Shown in pieces: positions 9,533 to 16,976 of a DNA stretch of 64,000 nucleotides. Every line of letters begins with the position of its first letter. Position 1 is the first letter of the stretch. Origin of the DNA: CAZTDU01 sp964617355. Lineage in GTDB: Bacteria > Pseudomonadota > Gammaproteobacteria > Burkholderiales > SG8-39. The notes below the pieces were generated by a model. It was not told the origin of the DNA. It worked only from the letters and a program-made list of their open reading frames with translations, and searched no databases. Position numbers and translations under genes: made by a program. Location of the stretch: assembly GCA_964617355.1 (NCBI GenBank), contig CAZTXP010000020.1, positions 1 to 64,000 on the forward strand. The letters are read 5' to 3'.

Positions 9533-10932
9533 TGCCTTCCCCCGCGTCGCGCCTCGAATCGGCGTTGCTGCGCATCGGCGAGCGGATCCGGGCCGATCCG
9601 CACGACTTCCGGCCCGCGATCGTGCGGCTGGAATCGACGCCGCCGAGCCCGCTCGGGCGGCGTTCGCTGTGGGTCGCGCTCGCCTTCCTCGCCGCATTGC
9701 TTGCGTGGGCGGCGATCGCGCAACTCGACATCGTCGCGGTCGCCGAGGGGCGCCTGGTCCCCGCGAGCTACCTGAAGATCGTCCAGCCCGCCGACGCCGG
9801 CGTGGTGAAGGAGATCCTCGTGCGCGAAGGCGAGCGCGTGCGGACCGGGCAGGTCCTGATGCGCATGGACGCCGCCTTGTCGCAATCCGACTTGCGGACC
9901 CTCACCGCGGACTACCACGCCAAGCGGCTCGCCGTTCGGCGCATCGATGCGCAGCTCGCCGCGATGCCGTTCGCGCGGCGCGCCGACGATCCGCCGGATC
10001 TTTTCGCGCAGGTGCTGGCGCAGTACGAAGCCAACCGGCGCGCGCACGAGAACGCGCTGGCGCAGGAGCGGGCGACGCTCGAGAAGGCGAAGAGCGACCT
10101 TTCCGCCGCCGAGGCCATACGACGCAAGCTCGTCGAGGTCCTGCCACACTATCGCGAGCAGGAGGCGGCCTTCGCCAAGCTGGAACGGGACGGCTTTGCC
10201 GGCCGCCTGATGGCGACCGACAAGCAGCGCGAGCGCATCGAGAAGGAGCAGGACCTCGCGGCGCAGGAGGCGGTGATCGCGGCAGCGCGCGCCGCCATCG
10301 CGCAGCAGGAGATCCGTATCGGCCAGATCGCCGCGGACTACGCGCGCAACCTGCGCACGGAGCGCTTCGATGTCGTCAACCAGCTCGAGAAGGCGTCGCA
10401 GGACCTCGCCAAGCAGGAGCATCGCCATGGCTACCTCGACCTGCGTGCGCCGCAGGACGGGCTGGTCAAGGACCTCGCCACGCACACCGTGGGCACCGTC
10501 GCGAGTCCGGGCACCATCCTGATGACGCTGGTGCCGCAGGAAGAGCGCCTTCGTGCCGAGGTCTGGGTCAGGAACGACGACATCGGCTTCGTGCGCGAGG
10601 CGCAGCCGGTGAGGATGAAGTTCGCCGCCTTCGCGTTTCAGAAGTACGGCATGGTCGAGGGCCGGGTCGCGCACCTCAGCGCCGATGCGACCGAGCAGGG
10701 TCCGTCGCCGGCTGCCGCGGGCGGCCCTGTGGCGAAGGCCGCACCGATGCCGCTCGCCTACCGCACGCTTGTCGACCTTGATCGCGATGCGCTGGTCGCG
10801 GACGGCGTGCGCTACCGGCTCGCGCCCGGCATGCAGGTGGCGGCGGAGATCCATCTGGGAACGCGTACGGTGCTGGAGTACCTGTTGTCGCCCGTGCGAA
10901 AGGCGTTCCACGAGGCAGCCAGGGAACGTTGA
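9532..10932 (+). CDS. Type I secretion periplasmic adaptor (HlyD family)
   Basis: A 466-residue membrane fusion protein linking an inner-membrane ABC exporter to an outer-membrane TolC-like channel. There is a cytoplasmic N-terminal tail, one transmembrane helix at about residues 45-65, a first lipoyl half-motif (about 80-112) with a VVKEILVREG-type strand, a long charged Ala/Glu/Lys/Arg-rich coiled-coil hairpin (about 125-290), a second lipoyl half, and a C-terminal beta domain ending near the AGMQ-type region usual in HlyD/PrtE proteins. Its ATG overlaps the TGA of the giant RTX gene by one base, so the two are co-transcribed and translationally linked, and the RTX protein is the obvious substrate. 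No HlyB-type ATPase or TolC gene follows; they may lie upstream of the window. Confidence 0.93.
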   Translation: MPSPASRLESALLRIGERIRADPHDFRPAIVRLESTPPSPLGRRSLWVALAFLAALLAWAAIAQLDIVAVAEGRLVPASYLKIVQPADAGVVKEILVREGERVRTGQVLMRMDAALSQSDLRTLTADYHAKRLAVRRIDAQLAAMPFARRADDPPDLFAQVLAQYEANRRAHENALAQERATLEKAKSDLSAAEAIRRKLVEVLPHYREQEAAFAKLERDGFAGRLMATDKQRERIEKEQDLAAQEAVIAAARAAIAQQEIRIGQIAADYARNLRTERFDVVNQLEKASQDLAKQEHRHGYLDLRAPQDGLVKDLATHTVGTVASPGTILMTLVPQEERLRAEVWVRNDDIGFVREAQPVRMKFAAFAFQKYGMVEGRVAHLSADATEQGPSPAAAGGPVAKAAPMPLAYRTLVDLDRDALVADGVRYRLAPGMQVAAEIHLGTRTVLEYLLSPVRKAFHEAARER

Positions 10933-10944
10933 CTGTGGTGCGGC

Positions 10945-10972
10945 TTGACGATCGTATCCATATGGATACACT
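10945..10972 (+). promoter_or_regulatory. Sigma70-type promoter of the toxin-antitoxin operon
   Basis: TTGACG (10945-10950), 16-bp spacer, TACACT (10967-10972). The -10 box ends six bases before the toxin GTG, so transcription would start at or next to the start codon. A perfect palindrome fills most of the spacer. Confidence 0.65.
10954..10969. promoter_or_regulatory. 16-bp perfect palindrome, candidate operator for autoregulation
   Basis: GTATCCATATGGATAC reads identically on both strands and lies between the -35 and -10 boxes of the toxin-antitoxin promoter. Antitoxins with helix-turn-helix domains commonly repress their own operon from such sites; binding here is inferred from position. 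Confidence 0.6.
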
Positions 10973-10978
10973 GGGCGC

Positions 10979-11281
10979 GTGCTTCAGGTCCGGCTAACGT
11001 CCGAATTCGAGGCGTGGCTCGATGGCCTGAAGGACCGCAAGGCGCAGGTCCGCATCGCCGCTCGCCTGAGGCAGGCGGAGGCCGGAAACCTCGGTGACTG
11101 GAAGGCGATCGGAGGACGCCTCGCGGAAATGCGAGTGGATTTCGGCCCGGGCTACCGCTTGTACTTCACGCGCAGGGCGAACGTCGTGATCGTGGTGCTC
11201 GCCGGAGGCGACAAGTCGTCCCAGGAGCGCGATATCCGGAGAGCGCAGCGAATCCTCGAGGAACTGGAGTTGCAGCCATGA
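10979..11281 (+). CDS. RelE/ParE-superfamily toxin (HigB/addiction-module killer type)
   Basis: A 100-residue basic protein with the layout of the addiction-module killer family: an N-terminal EFxxWLDGLKDRKA helix, a G-x-W-K-(A/P)-I-G turn, the RVDFGPGYRLYF strand pair, a hydrophobic VVIVVLAGGDKS segment and a C-terminal helix. Family members are mRNA interferases or related growth inhibitors. The GTG start at 10979 is chosen because homologous toxins begin at this point and no upstream in-frame start precedes the promoter; there is no Shine-Dalgarno sequence, consistent with a leaderless message. The toxin precedes its antitoxin and overlaps it by four bases, the reversed order seen in higBA-like loci. 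It is a small stand-alone module between the secretion genes and the convergent cofD run. Confidence 0.87.
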   Translation: MLQVRLTSEFEAWLDGLKDRKAQVRIAARLRQAEAGNLGDWKAIGGRLAEMRVDFGPGYRLYFTRRANVVIVVLAGGDKSSQERDIRRAQRILEELELQP

Positions 11282-11595
11282 AGAAGTCGAAAGCCCGCCC
11301 CCTTCCACCCCGGCTCGTCGCGTTCGACGCCGCGAAGTACCTCGTCGACGACGAGGCGGTCGCGGAGTACATGAACGCGGTGCTGGAGGCCGACGACCCC
11401 GATCTCCTGCTCCTCGCGCTCGCGGACGTCGCACGGGCACGCGGCATGGCACAGGTCGCGAGGGACGCAGGCCTCGGTCGCGAGAGTCTCTACAAGGCGC
11501 TCGCGCCCGGCGCGAAGCCGCGATTCGATACCGTGGTAAAGGTCGCCCGGGCACTGGGGGTTCGACTGGCGGCGCACCCGATTGAACCTGCGTAG
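11278..11595 (+). CDS. HTH antitoxin of the addiction-module antidote family (HigA-like)
   Basis: A 105-residue antitoxin partner for the preceding toxin. The N-terminal half contains the FDAAKYLVDDEAVAEYMN segment typical of this antidote family, followed by a helix-turn-helix (about residues 55-95) with MAQVARDAGLGRESLYKAL as the recognition region and a final helix ending in VARALGVRL. It starts inside the toxin stop (ATGA overlap), which ties the two translation rates together. It should neutralise the toxin and, through its HTH, bind the palindrome at 10954-10969 to repress the operon. The last two statements are family knowledge applied to this locus. Confidence 0.87.
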   Translation: MKKSKARPLPPRLVAFDAAKYLVDDEAVAEYMNAVLEADDPDLLLLALADVARARGMAQVARDAGLGRESLYKALAPGAKPRFDTVVKVARALGVRLAAHPIEPA

Positions 11596-11603
11596 GCTGA
11601 AAT

Positions 11604-11639
11604 TCGGGACTCGGGGTCCGAGGTATCAGGGGTCCCGAG
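11604..11639. terminator. Overlapping inverted repeats between convergent genes, possible terminator
   Basis: CTCGG-GGT-CCGAG forms a short hairpin at 11610-11622, and CTCGGG (11610-11615) can alternatively pair with CCCGAG (11634-11639). The element lies between the antitoxin stop and the end of the convergent transglutaminase gene. There is no T-run, so rho-independent function is uncertain. Confidence 0.35.
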
Positions 11640-13617
11640 CCGAGGCAGAGGCTGCCGCTCCCGCGGCGGAGAGCCGGCGCAGCGCGGTGTCCACGCAGGC
11701 GCGCAATCGGGCGCGGGTGTCGGCCGCGGCTGCCTGCGCATCGAAGCGGCATCGATAGTGCAGCGCCAGGGCCTCGCCCGCCGCGTGCGCGAGCGTCGGG
11801 TCGGGGTGAACGCGCTCGAGCCACGCCGAGAACGTCTCCCCGGGCGCACGCGCCCCATGCAGCGCCGCGATCGCCCGCTCCAGCGCGTAGAACTCCGAGT
11901 CCGCGCCCGGCCACTCGCGCGGTGCGCGCGCTGCGGCGGCGGCTGCCGCGGCCTGCGCGGTCCGTCGCCCCTTCACGATGCGCCACGCGAGGATGACGAA
12001 GAGGATCGCCACCACCGCGTACCAGCCGTCGCTCATCCCGCCGCCCGAGCGCTGCGACCAGCGGTACGTGCCCCAGCGCAAGAGGTCGGCGAGCGGCTGC
12101 CAGAACGGCGCCTGCCGCGCTTCTTCCTCGAACCACGACGGCGGCGTCGGGTCTAGGTCCACCCAGCGGCCGTCGACCCAGGCGCGCGTCCAGGCGTGCG
12201 CGTGCCTCGCGCGCACGAGCCATGCGCCCTCGAGGTCGCTGTACTCCAGCACCGCGAAGCCGGTGGCGTAGCGCGTCGGCACGCCGGCGGCACGCAGGAG
12301 CAGCGCAGCGGCGGCGGCGAAGTACTCGCAGTGCCCGGCGCGCGAATGCTCGAGGAAGTCCGCGAGCGCGGTGCGATCGCGCGGGATCGCGCCCTCGCGG
12401 AACGTCGAGTAGCGGAACCCGGCGAGGTGCGCCTGCACGCGCGCCACCGCCGCGGCGGGGGCGAGCCCGGCGAGGCCGAGCGACGCGGCGACGCGTTCGA
12501 TCGTCGCGCGTTCCGAGCCCGGCAGCGCGACGTCGTCGTTCGCCGGCGCGCCGTAGCCGGCCATGCCGTCGGCGTAGCGCACTTCGTAGCGCACCCACGG
12601 CGCCGGCACCTCCACGAGCGTGGCGCCGAACTCGTTCGCGCGCAGCGACGGCGTCGGCAGGTCCGCCACGCGCCGTGCGCCGGCGGGCAGCGGCAGCATC
12701 GCACGGCCGGCGTCGGTCTTCGCCACGACCTGCAGCGAGCGCGGCGCTTCGCCCGCAGCGAGCGTCCACGTCGAACCGTCGGCCTCGGGCTGCAGCGGCG
12801 CGAGCGGCGCGTTGCGAACCTGCCACGCGTTGGCGGCGAAGACGTTGAAGCTCGCGCGATGCAGCAGCCGGAAGCCGGCGCCGTCGCCGCGCGGCGCGTA
12901 GACGCGCGCGAGGATCGCGTCCTGCTGCTTCAACCGGCCGAGGGACCCCATGTCGGTGGAGGCGCGCGACGGGTCGGTGCTCTGGCGCAGCTGCCACTCG
13001 GAGACGAAGTCCTCGAGCGCCTCCTGCAGGCGGTTCAGGCCGACGTGGCCGGCGTAGCCGAGCGTGCCGGCCAGCGCGACCAGCCCGACCCAGGCCCACG
13101 GCCGCGCGTGCGCGGGGCGGCGCGCCCACAGCGCCCACGCCGCGAAGACGAGGATCGCCAGGTAGTAGTTCGGCCCGCGCTGGTTGGCGACGCCCGCCGC
13201 GAGCAGCGTCGTGGCGAGGAAGGCCGGGCCGAGGTCGATCCACGGGTCCTCGGTGGAAGGGTCGCGCTGCTTCTGCTTGCGCAGGTAGCGAAAGAGCGCG
13301 GAGAGCCGGATGCGCCGCGGCGTCGAGGCGTACTGCGCGACGAGGATCGGCATCAGCGTCGCCGGCACGAACTGGAACCCGGCGAGGATGCCGTGCGGCA
13401 GGCCGCGGTTCGCCGCCATCACGCCGACCAGCGCGACGAAGGCCACGGTGCAGAGGTCCGACAACCGCTCGTAGCGCTGCGGCTCGAGGTCGAAGCGCGC
13501 CTCGTAGCGCCGGAAGCCCTCGGCGAGCAGCGCGAGCGCGATGCCGATCGCGAGGTTGCCGGTCTCCCAGCCCCAGAACGCGAGTGCGGCGCCGACGATG
13601 TAGGCGGGCAGCGTCAT
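11626..13617 (-). CDS. TgpA-like membrane transglutaminase (DUF3488/transglutaminase/DUF4129)
   Basis: A 663-residue inner-membrane protein. Hydrophobic helices fill about residues 1-200 (DUF3488 region). A periplasmic transglutaminase-like domain follows, with Cys430 in GHCEYF, His474 in HAHAW and Asp489 in DLDPTPP as the likely triad. One further transmembrane helix (about residues 530-560) precedes a C-terminal DUF4129-like cytoplasmic tail. The ATG at 13617 overlaps the stop of the DUF58 gene by four bases. The trio MoxR ATPase, DUF58 protein and TgpA-like protein is widespread in proteobacteria; TgpA of Pseudomonas aeruginosa is the characterised relative, but its physiological substrate is unclear. 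The protein is the last gene of the cofD-led run. Confidence 0.88.
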   Translation of the reverse strand: MTLPAYIVGAALAFWGWETGNLAIGIALALLAEGFRRYEARFDLEPQRYERLSDLCTVAFVALVGVMAANRGLPHGILAGFQFVPATLMPILVAQYASTPRRIRLSALFRYLRKQKQRDPSTEDPWIDLGPAFLATTLLAAGVANQRGPNYYLAILVFAAWALWARRPAHARPWAWVGLVALAGTLGYAGHVGLNRLQEALEDFVSEWQLRQSTDPSRASTDMGSLGRLKQQDAILARVYAPRGDGAGFRLLHRASFNVFAANAWQVRNAPLAPLQPEADGSTWTLAAGEAPRSLQVVAKTDAGRAMLPLPAGARRVADLPTPSLRANEFGATLVEVPAPWVRYEVRYADGMAGYGAPANDDVALPGSERATIERVAASLGLAGLAPAAAVARVQAHLAGFRYSTFREGAIPRDRTALADFLEHSRAGHCEYFAAAAALLLRAAGVPTRYATGFAVLEYSDLEGAWLVRARHAHAWTRAWVDGRWVDLDPTPPSWFEEEARQAPFWQPLADLLRWGTYRWSQRSGGGMSDGWYAVVAILFVILAWRIVKGRRTAQAAAAAAAARAPREWPGADSEFYALERAIAALHGARAPGETFSAWLERVHPDPTLAHAAGEALALHYRCRFDAQAAAADTRARLRACVDTALRRLSAAGAAASASARDP

Positions 13618-14939
13618 GCGAGCCTCGCGAGCCCTTCCTCGATGCGGCCGGGATGCACCGCGAGCAACTGCGGCGGCAGGCCCTCGGGCTTGGCGTCGCA
13701 GACGAGGATCGCGCGCACCTCCAGCCCGCCGCCCGCGAGCGCCTCCACGAGCTTGCGGCGCGCATCGTCCCACTGCACCAGCACGAGGATGCACGAGGTC
13801 AGCGCGCCGCGCCGGCCGACCACGGCGCGCGCGAGCGCGTCGAATTCCGAAGGACGGCTCGGCGCGAGCCCGGCGAGGATCTCCAGCATGTGCGCCGCCT
13901 GCAGCTGGCCGCGGCCCGCGGTGTACGACTTCACCTCGCCGCCGACGAAGAGCAGGTCGAGCAGGCATTCGAGCGTGTCGATGGTGTAGACGAACGACGC
14001 GGCGATCGCCACCGCGTCCTCGAAGACCGCGTCCTCGCCCTGCGCGCGCGCGGTGTCGAGGATCAGCGCATGGCGCTCGAAGAACTCGTCCTGCATCTCC
14101 TTCACGATCGGCACGCCGACGCGCGCGAAGCTCTTCCAGTGCACGCGCTGCAGCGGGTCGCCCGGGCGGTAGTCGCGCAGCGCGAGGAACTCCTCGGAGT
14201 CGCCGATCGACGCCGCGAGCGTGACGCCGCCCTGCTGGAACTTGCGGTTGCCCGGCAGCGCGAGTGAGGGGATGCGGTAGCGCTTCGGCAGCGCGATCAC
14301 CTTCGCCGGCGCCGCGATGCGCGCGAGCCCGCGCACGAGGCCGAGCGGGTCGGTGCGCGCGAGCGTGAAGCCGTCCATCGCGAGGCGCCCGCGGCGCCGC
14401 GCGCGCAGCGTGAGCTTCACGGTCTCGCGCCGGCCCGGCGCAAGCGGCGGCAGCGGTGCCTCCTCGGGCGGGCTCGGCAGGCGTCGCTCGATCAGCCAGC
14501 GCCAGCGGAAGTAGCCGGTGCGGCGGTCGAACCAGTTGCGCCGGCCCTCGCCGGGCTCGGGCGTGGCGAGCCACTCGTCGTAGCCGGGGCGCGGGTCGGC
14601 GAAGCGCTCCTTCAGCGTCGCGCCGTCCACCGGCTTGCCGCCGCGGTTCTCGAGCGTCACGCGGTAGGTGAAGGGCTCCCCCGCGGTGACGTAGGGCGGA
14701 AGTTCCCGCGTCGCGACCACGCGCGCGCGGAACGCGAGGCTCGCGAGCCACGCAAGCAGCACCAGCGCGACGAGGAAGGTAAACGCGCGGTAGGTGACCG
14801 TCTGGTGGGTGTCGACGCCGGAGACGGCGGCGACCATCGCGGTGGTGAGCGCCACCCAGCCCGCCATGGTCAGGCGGTCGCGCGCCCAGCGGTCGACCGT
14901 GCCGACCAGCCGGATGAGCAGGTAGACGAGGCGCTTCAC
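13614..14939 (-). CDS. DUF58 domain-containing protein
   Basis: A 441-residue protein with two N-terminal transmembrane helices at about residues 25-70, a beta-rich extracytoplasmic region (VTLENRGGKPV and following strands), and a DUF58 core carrying the hallmark YRPGDPLQRVHWKSFAR region near residue 245, followed by a vWA-like fold with FERHALILDTA. DUF58 proteins always travel with MoxR ATPases and are thought to act with them as a chaperone-like or maturation pair. It sits between moxR (10-base gap) and the transglutaminase (4-base overlap), as expected for this conserved trio. The biochemical role is not established for the family. Confidence 0.88.
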   Translation of the reverse strand: MKRLVYLLIRLVGTVDRWARDRLTMAGWVALTTAMVAAVSGVDTHQTVTYRAFTFLVALVLLAWLASLAFRARVVATRELPPYVTAGEPFTYRVTLENRGGKPVDGATLKERFADPRPGYDEWLATPEPGEGRRNWFDRRTGYFRWRWLIERRLPSPPEEAPLPPLAPGRRETVKLTLRARRRGRLAMDGFTLARTDPLGLVRGLARIAAPAKVIALPKRYRIPSLALPGNRKFQQGGVTLAASIGDSEEFLALRDYRPGDPLQRVHWKSFARVGVPIVKEMQDEFFERHALILDTARAQGEDAVFEDAVAIAASFVYTIDTLECLLDLLFVGGEVKSYTAGRGQLQAAHMLEILAGLAPSRPSEFDALARAVVGRRGALTSCILVLVQWDDARRKLVEALAGGGLEVRAILVCDAKPEGLPPQLLAVHPGRIEEGLARLA

Positions 14940-14949
14940 GCGGGCCGCG

Positions 14950-15891
14950 TCAGGCCGGAACCGGGACGTCCTTCAGCAGCTCGGCCACCAGCCCGGCCGC
15001 GGTGACGCCGGAGAACTTCGCCTGCGGGTCGAGCACGAGGCGGTGCGCGATCACCGGCACCGCGAGCTCCTGCACGTGCTCCGGGCGCACGAAGTCGTCG
15101 CCGTCGAAGAGCGCGAGCGCCTTCGCGGTGTGCGTGAGCGCGATGGATGCGCGCGGCCCGCAGCCGAGCAGCACCTGCGGCAGCGAGCGCGTGCGCCGCA
15201 CCAGCTCGACGATGTAGTGCTTCAGCTCGTCGGCGAGGCGCACCTCGCGCACGCGCGCCTTCAGGCGCGACATCTCGTCCACGGTGACCACGGCCTTCGC
15301 TTCCGCGAGCGGGTGGCCGCGCTCCTGCGCGGTCAGCACCGCGACCTCGGTGTCGGCGTCGACGTAGCCGAGCGACATGCAGAGCGCGAAGCGGTCCATC
15401 TGCGCCTCGGGCAGCGGGTAGGTGCCGCGGAACTCCACCGGGTTCTGCGTCGCGACGACGAAGAACAGCGGGTCCATCGCGTGCGTGCGGCCCTCGATCG
15501 TGACCTGCCCCTCGGCCATCACTTCCAGCAGCGCCGACTGGGTGCGCGGCGACGCGCGGTTCACCTCGTCGGCGAGCAGGATCGCGGTGAACACCGGCCC
15601 GGGCCGGAACTCGAACTGCTGTTCCTTCTGGTTGAACACCGACACGCCGACGATGTCCGAGGGCAGCAGGTCCGGCGTGAACTGCACGCGCGAGAACTTC
15701 GCGCCGATCGACGCGGCGAGCGCCTTGGCGAGCGTGGTCTTGCCGGTGCCGGGGTTGTCCTCGATCAGCACGTGGCCGCCGGCGGCGAACGCGGCGAGCA
15801 GGCGCCGCACCGCGGGCCGCTGCCCGCGCATCACCGTCTCGACGTTGGCCGCGAGGCGTCCGAAGACGTCGCGGGCGGCGGCGGCGTCCAT
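14950..15891 (-). CDS. MoxR-family AAA+ ATPase
   Basis: A 313-residue cytoplasmic AAA+ ATPase. Walker A is DNPGTGKT at about residues 45-52 and Walker B is ILLADE at about 104-109, followed by NRASPRTQSALLEVM, the MoxR signature stretch; sensor 1 lies in VATQNP. The C-terminal lid contains HYIVELVRRTR. MoxR ATPases act as chaperone-like remodelers of vWA/DUF58 partners; here the partner is encoded 10 bases downstream. The gene begins 11 bases after cofD, so it appears to be the second gene of a four-gene transcript rather than having its own promoter. Confidence 0.92.
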   Translation of the reverse strand: MDAAAARDVFGRLAANVETVMRGQRPAVRRLLAAFAAGGHVLIEDNPGTGKTTLAKALAASIGAKFSRVQFTPDLLPSDIVGVSVFNQKEQQFEFRPGPVFTAILLADEVNRASPRTQSALLEVMAEGQVTIEGRTHAMDPLFFVVATQNPVEFRGTYPLPEAQMDRFALCMSLGYVDADTEVAVLTAQERGHPLAEAKAVVTVDEMSRLKARVREVRLADELKHYIVELVRRTRSLPQVLLGCGPRASIALTHTAKALALFDGDDFVRPEHVQELAVPVIAHRLVLDPQAKFSGVTAAGLVAELLKDVPVPA

Positions 15892-15902
15892 GCCGGCGGG
15901 GT

Positions 15903-16862
15903 TCAGTCTTCGGTGCGGCGTTCGCGGATCGCGCGCGCGAAGTCGAGCACGGTGCGCGCGAGGCCCTGGCGGTCGTCGGCGTTCTTCATCACGGTGCGGG
16001 CCGTGATCACGTCGATGCCCGACGACAGTATCCCGTCGGCCTGCGCCTCGTCCTCGCCATCGATGACGAAGCCGTCGATCAGGCGCAGGTACTCCAGCGC
16101 CACCGCGCGCGGCGACACCTCGTGGCCGAGCTCGGTCATCATCTTGCCGGCGGTGCCCTTCAGCGCCTTGCCGCCGACGATCGGCGACACCGCGATCACC
16201 GGCGCGCCGCGCTTTCGCAGCATCTCGCGCATGCCGCCGACCTCGAGGATGGGGCGGATGACGTGGTATGGGTTCGACGGGCCGATCACCACCGCCTCGA
16301 GGTCCTCGGCATGCAGCGCGTCCATCACCTCGTCGGGAATGCGCGCCTCGGCCGCGCCGCCGTAGAGGAAGCCCTTCACCGGCGGCTCGCAGGCAAGTTG
16401 CGTGAAGTAGTCCTGGAAGGTGACCGCGCCATCCTCGAGCTGCACCAGCGTACGCACGGTGTCGTCGCTCATCGGCAGGATGCGTGCCGTGACGCCGAGG
16501 TGGCGGCAGAAGTCGAGCGAGATTTCCGACAGGCGCCGGTCGTTGCGCAGTCCGTCGGCACGCAGGATGGCGAGCGCCGCGGCCTGGTCGCCGACCGGGA
16601 TGCGGTCGGGTCCGCCGAGCGACTTCAGGCGGTGGAAGAGGTTGTGCGTCTCGCCCTGCGGCTCCCAGCCGGCGCTCGGGCTGGCGATGCCGGCCAGCGC
16701 GAAGAGCGCGGTATCGAGGTCGGGCGCGAAGTGCAGGCCGAGGTGCTCGTAGTCGTCGCCGGTGTTCACCACGACGACGAGGTCCTTGCCGCGCAGCCGA
16801 TAGAGGCCTTCGGCGAGCTTGGCGCCACCTACCTGTCCCGCAAGCGTCACGACGGTTCCCAT
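15903..16862 (-). CDS. cofD: CofD/FbiA-type 2-phospho-L-lactate transferase (coenzyme F420 biosynthesis)
   Basis: A 319-residue protein of the CofD family, which joins the phospholactate or phosphoenolpyruvate-derived moiety to the deazaflavin FO during F420 synthesis. Visible family features are the N-terminal VGGAKLAEGL loop (about 11-20), the NTGDD motif (about 33-37), FAPDLDTALFALAG, the GPSNPYHVIRPIL segment and the GTAGKMM...GFVIDGED region. The first family glycine pair reads AGQVGG rather than GGxGG, a small deviation. The ATG at 16862 is preceded by TAGAAT seven bases upstream and no Shine-Dalgarno. No other F420 gene (cofC, cofE, cofGH) is nearby, and F420 is uncommon in betaproteobacteria, so the gene is either one part of a dispersed pathway or a re-purposed relative. 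Confidence 0.85.
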   Translation of the reverse strand: MGTVVTLAGQVGGAKLAEGLYRLRGKDLVVVVNTGDDYEHLGLHFAPDLDTALFALAGIASPSAGWEPQGETHNLFHRLKSLGGPDRIPVGDQAAALAILRADGLRNDRRLSEISLDFCRHLGVTARILPMSDDTVRTLVQLEDGAVTFQDYFTQLACEPPVKGFLYGGAAEARIPDEVMDALHAEDLEAVVIGPSNPYHVIRPILEVGGMREMLRKRGAPVIAVSPIVGGKALKGTAGKMMTELGHEVSPRAVALEYLRLIDGFVIDGEDEAQADGILSSGIDVITARTVMKNADDRQGLARTVLDFARAIRERRTED

Positions 16863-16869
16863 GCGAACG

Positions 16870-16875
16870 ATTCTA
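16870..16875 (-). promoter_or_regulatory. -10-like TAGAAT seven bases before cofD
   Basis: TAGAAT on the minus strand ends seven bases before the cofD ATG, inside the imperfect palindrome CGATT-CT-AATCG (16869-16880). No good -35 is visible. It would give a leaderless transcript. Confidence 0.4.
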
Positions 16876-16976
16876 ATCGCATCCCCTGCGAACCGGGTCG
16901 GGCAGGATTGCCAGCCGGTTGCCACCCGGGCGGCATAATCGCCGGATTGCTCATTCCGGCACAGGAGCCGATCCCG

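Noticed and set aside
11626..14751. A 1,041-codon minus-strand frame read as one protein
   Set aside because: The N-terminal 380 codons are a shadow of the DUF58 gene; the real protein begins at the ATG at 13617.
16908..16939. TTGCCA ... CATAAT as a promoter for the ThDP gene
   Set aside because: The spacers are 20 or 9 bases, outside the usual range; kept only as a weak possibility.
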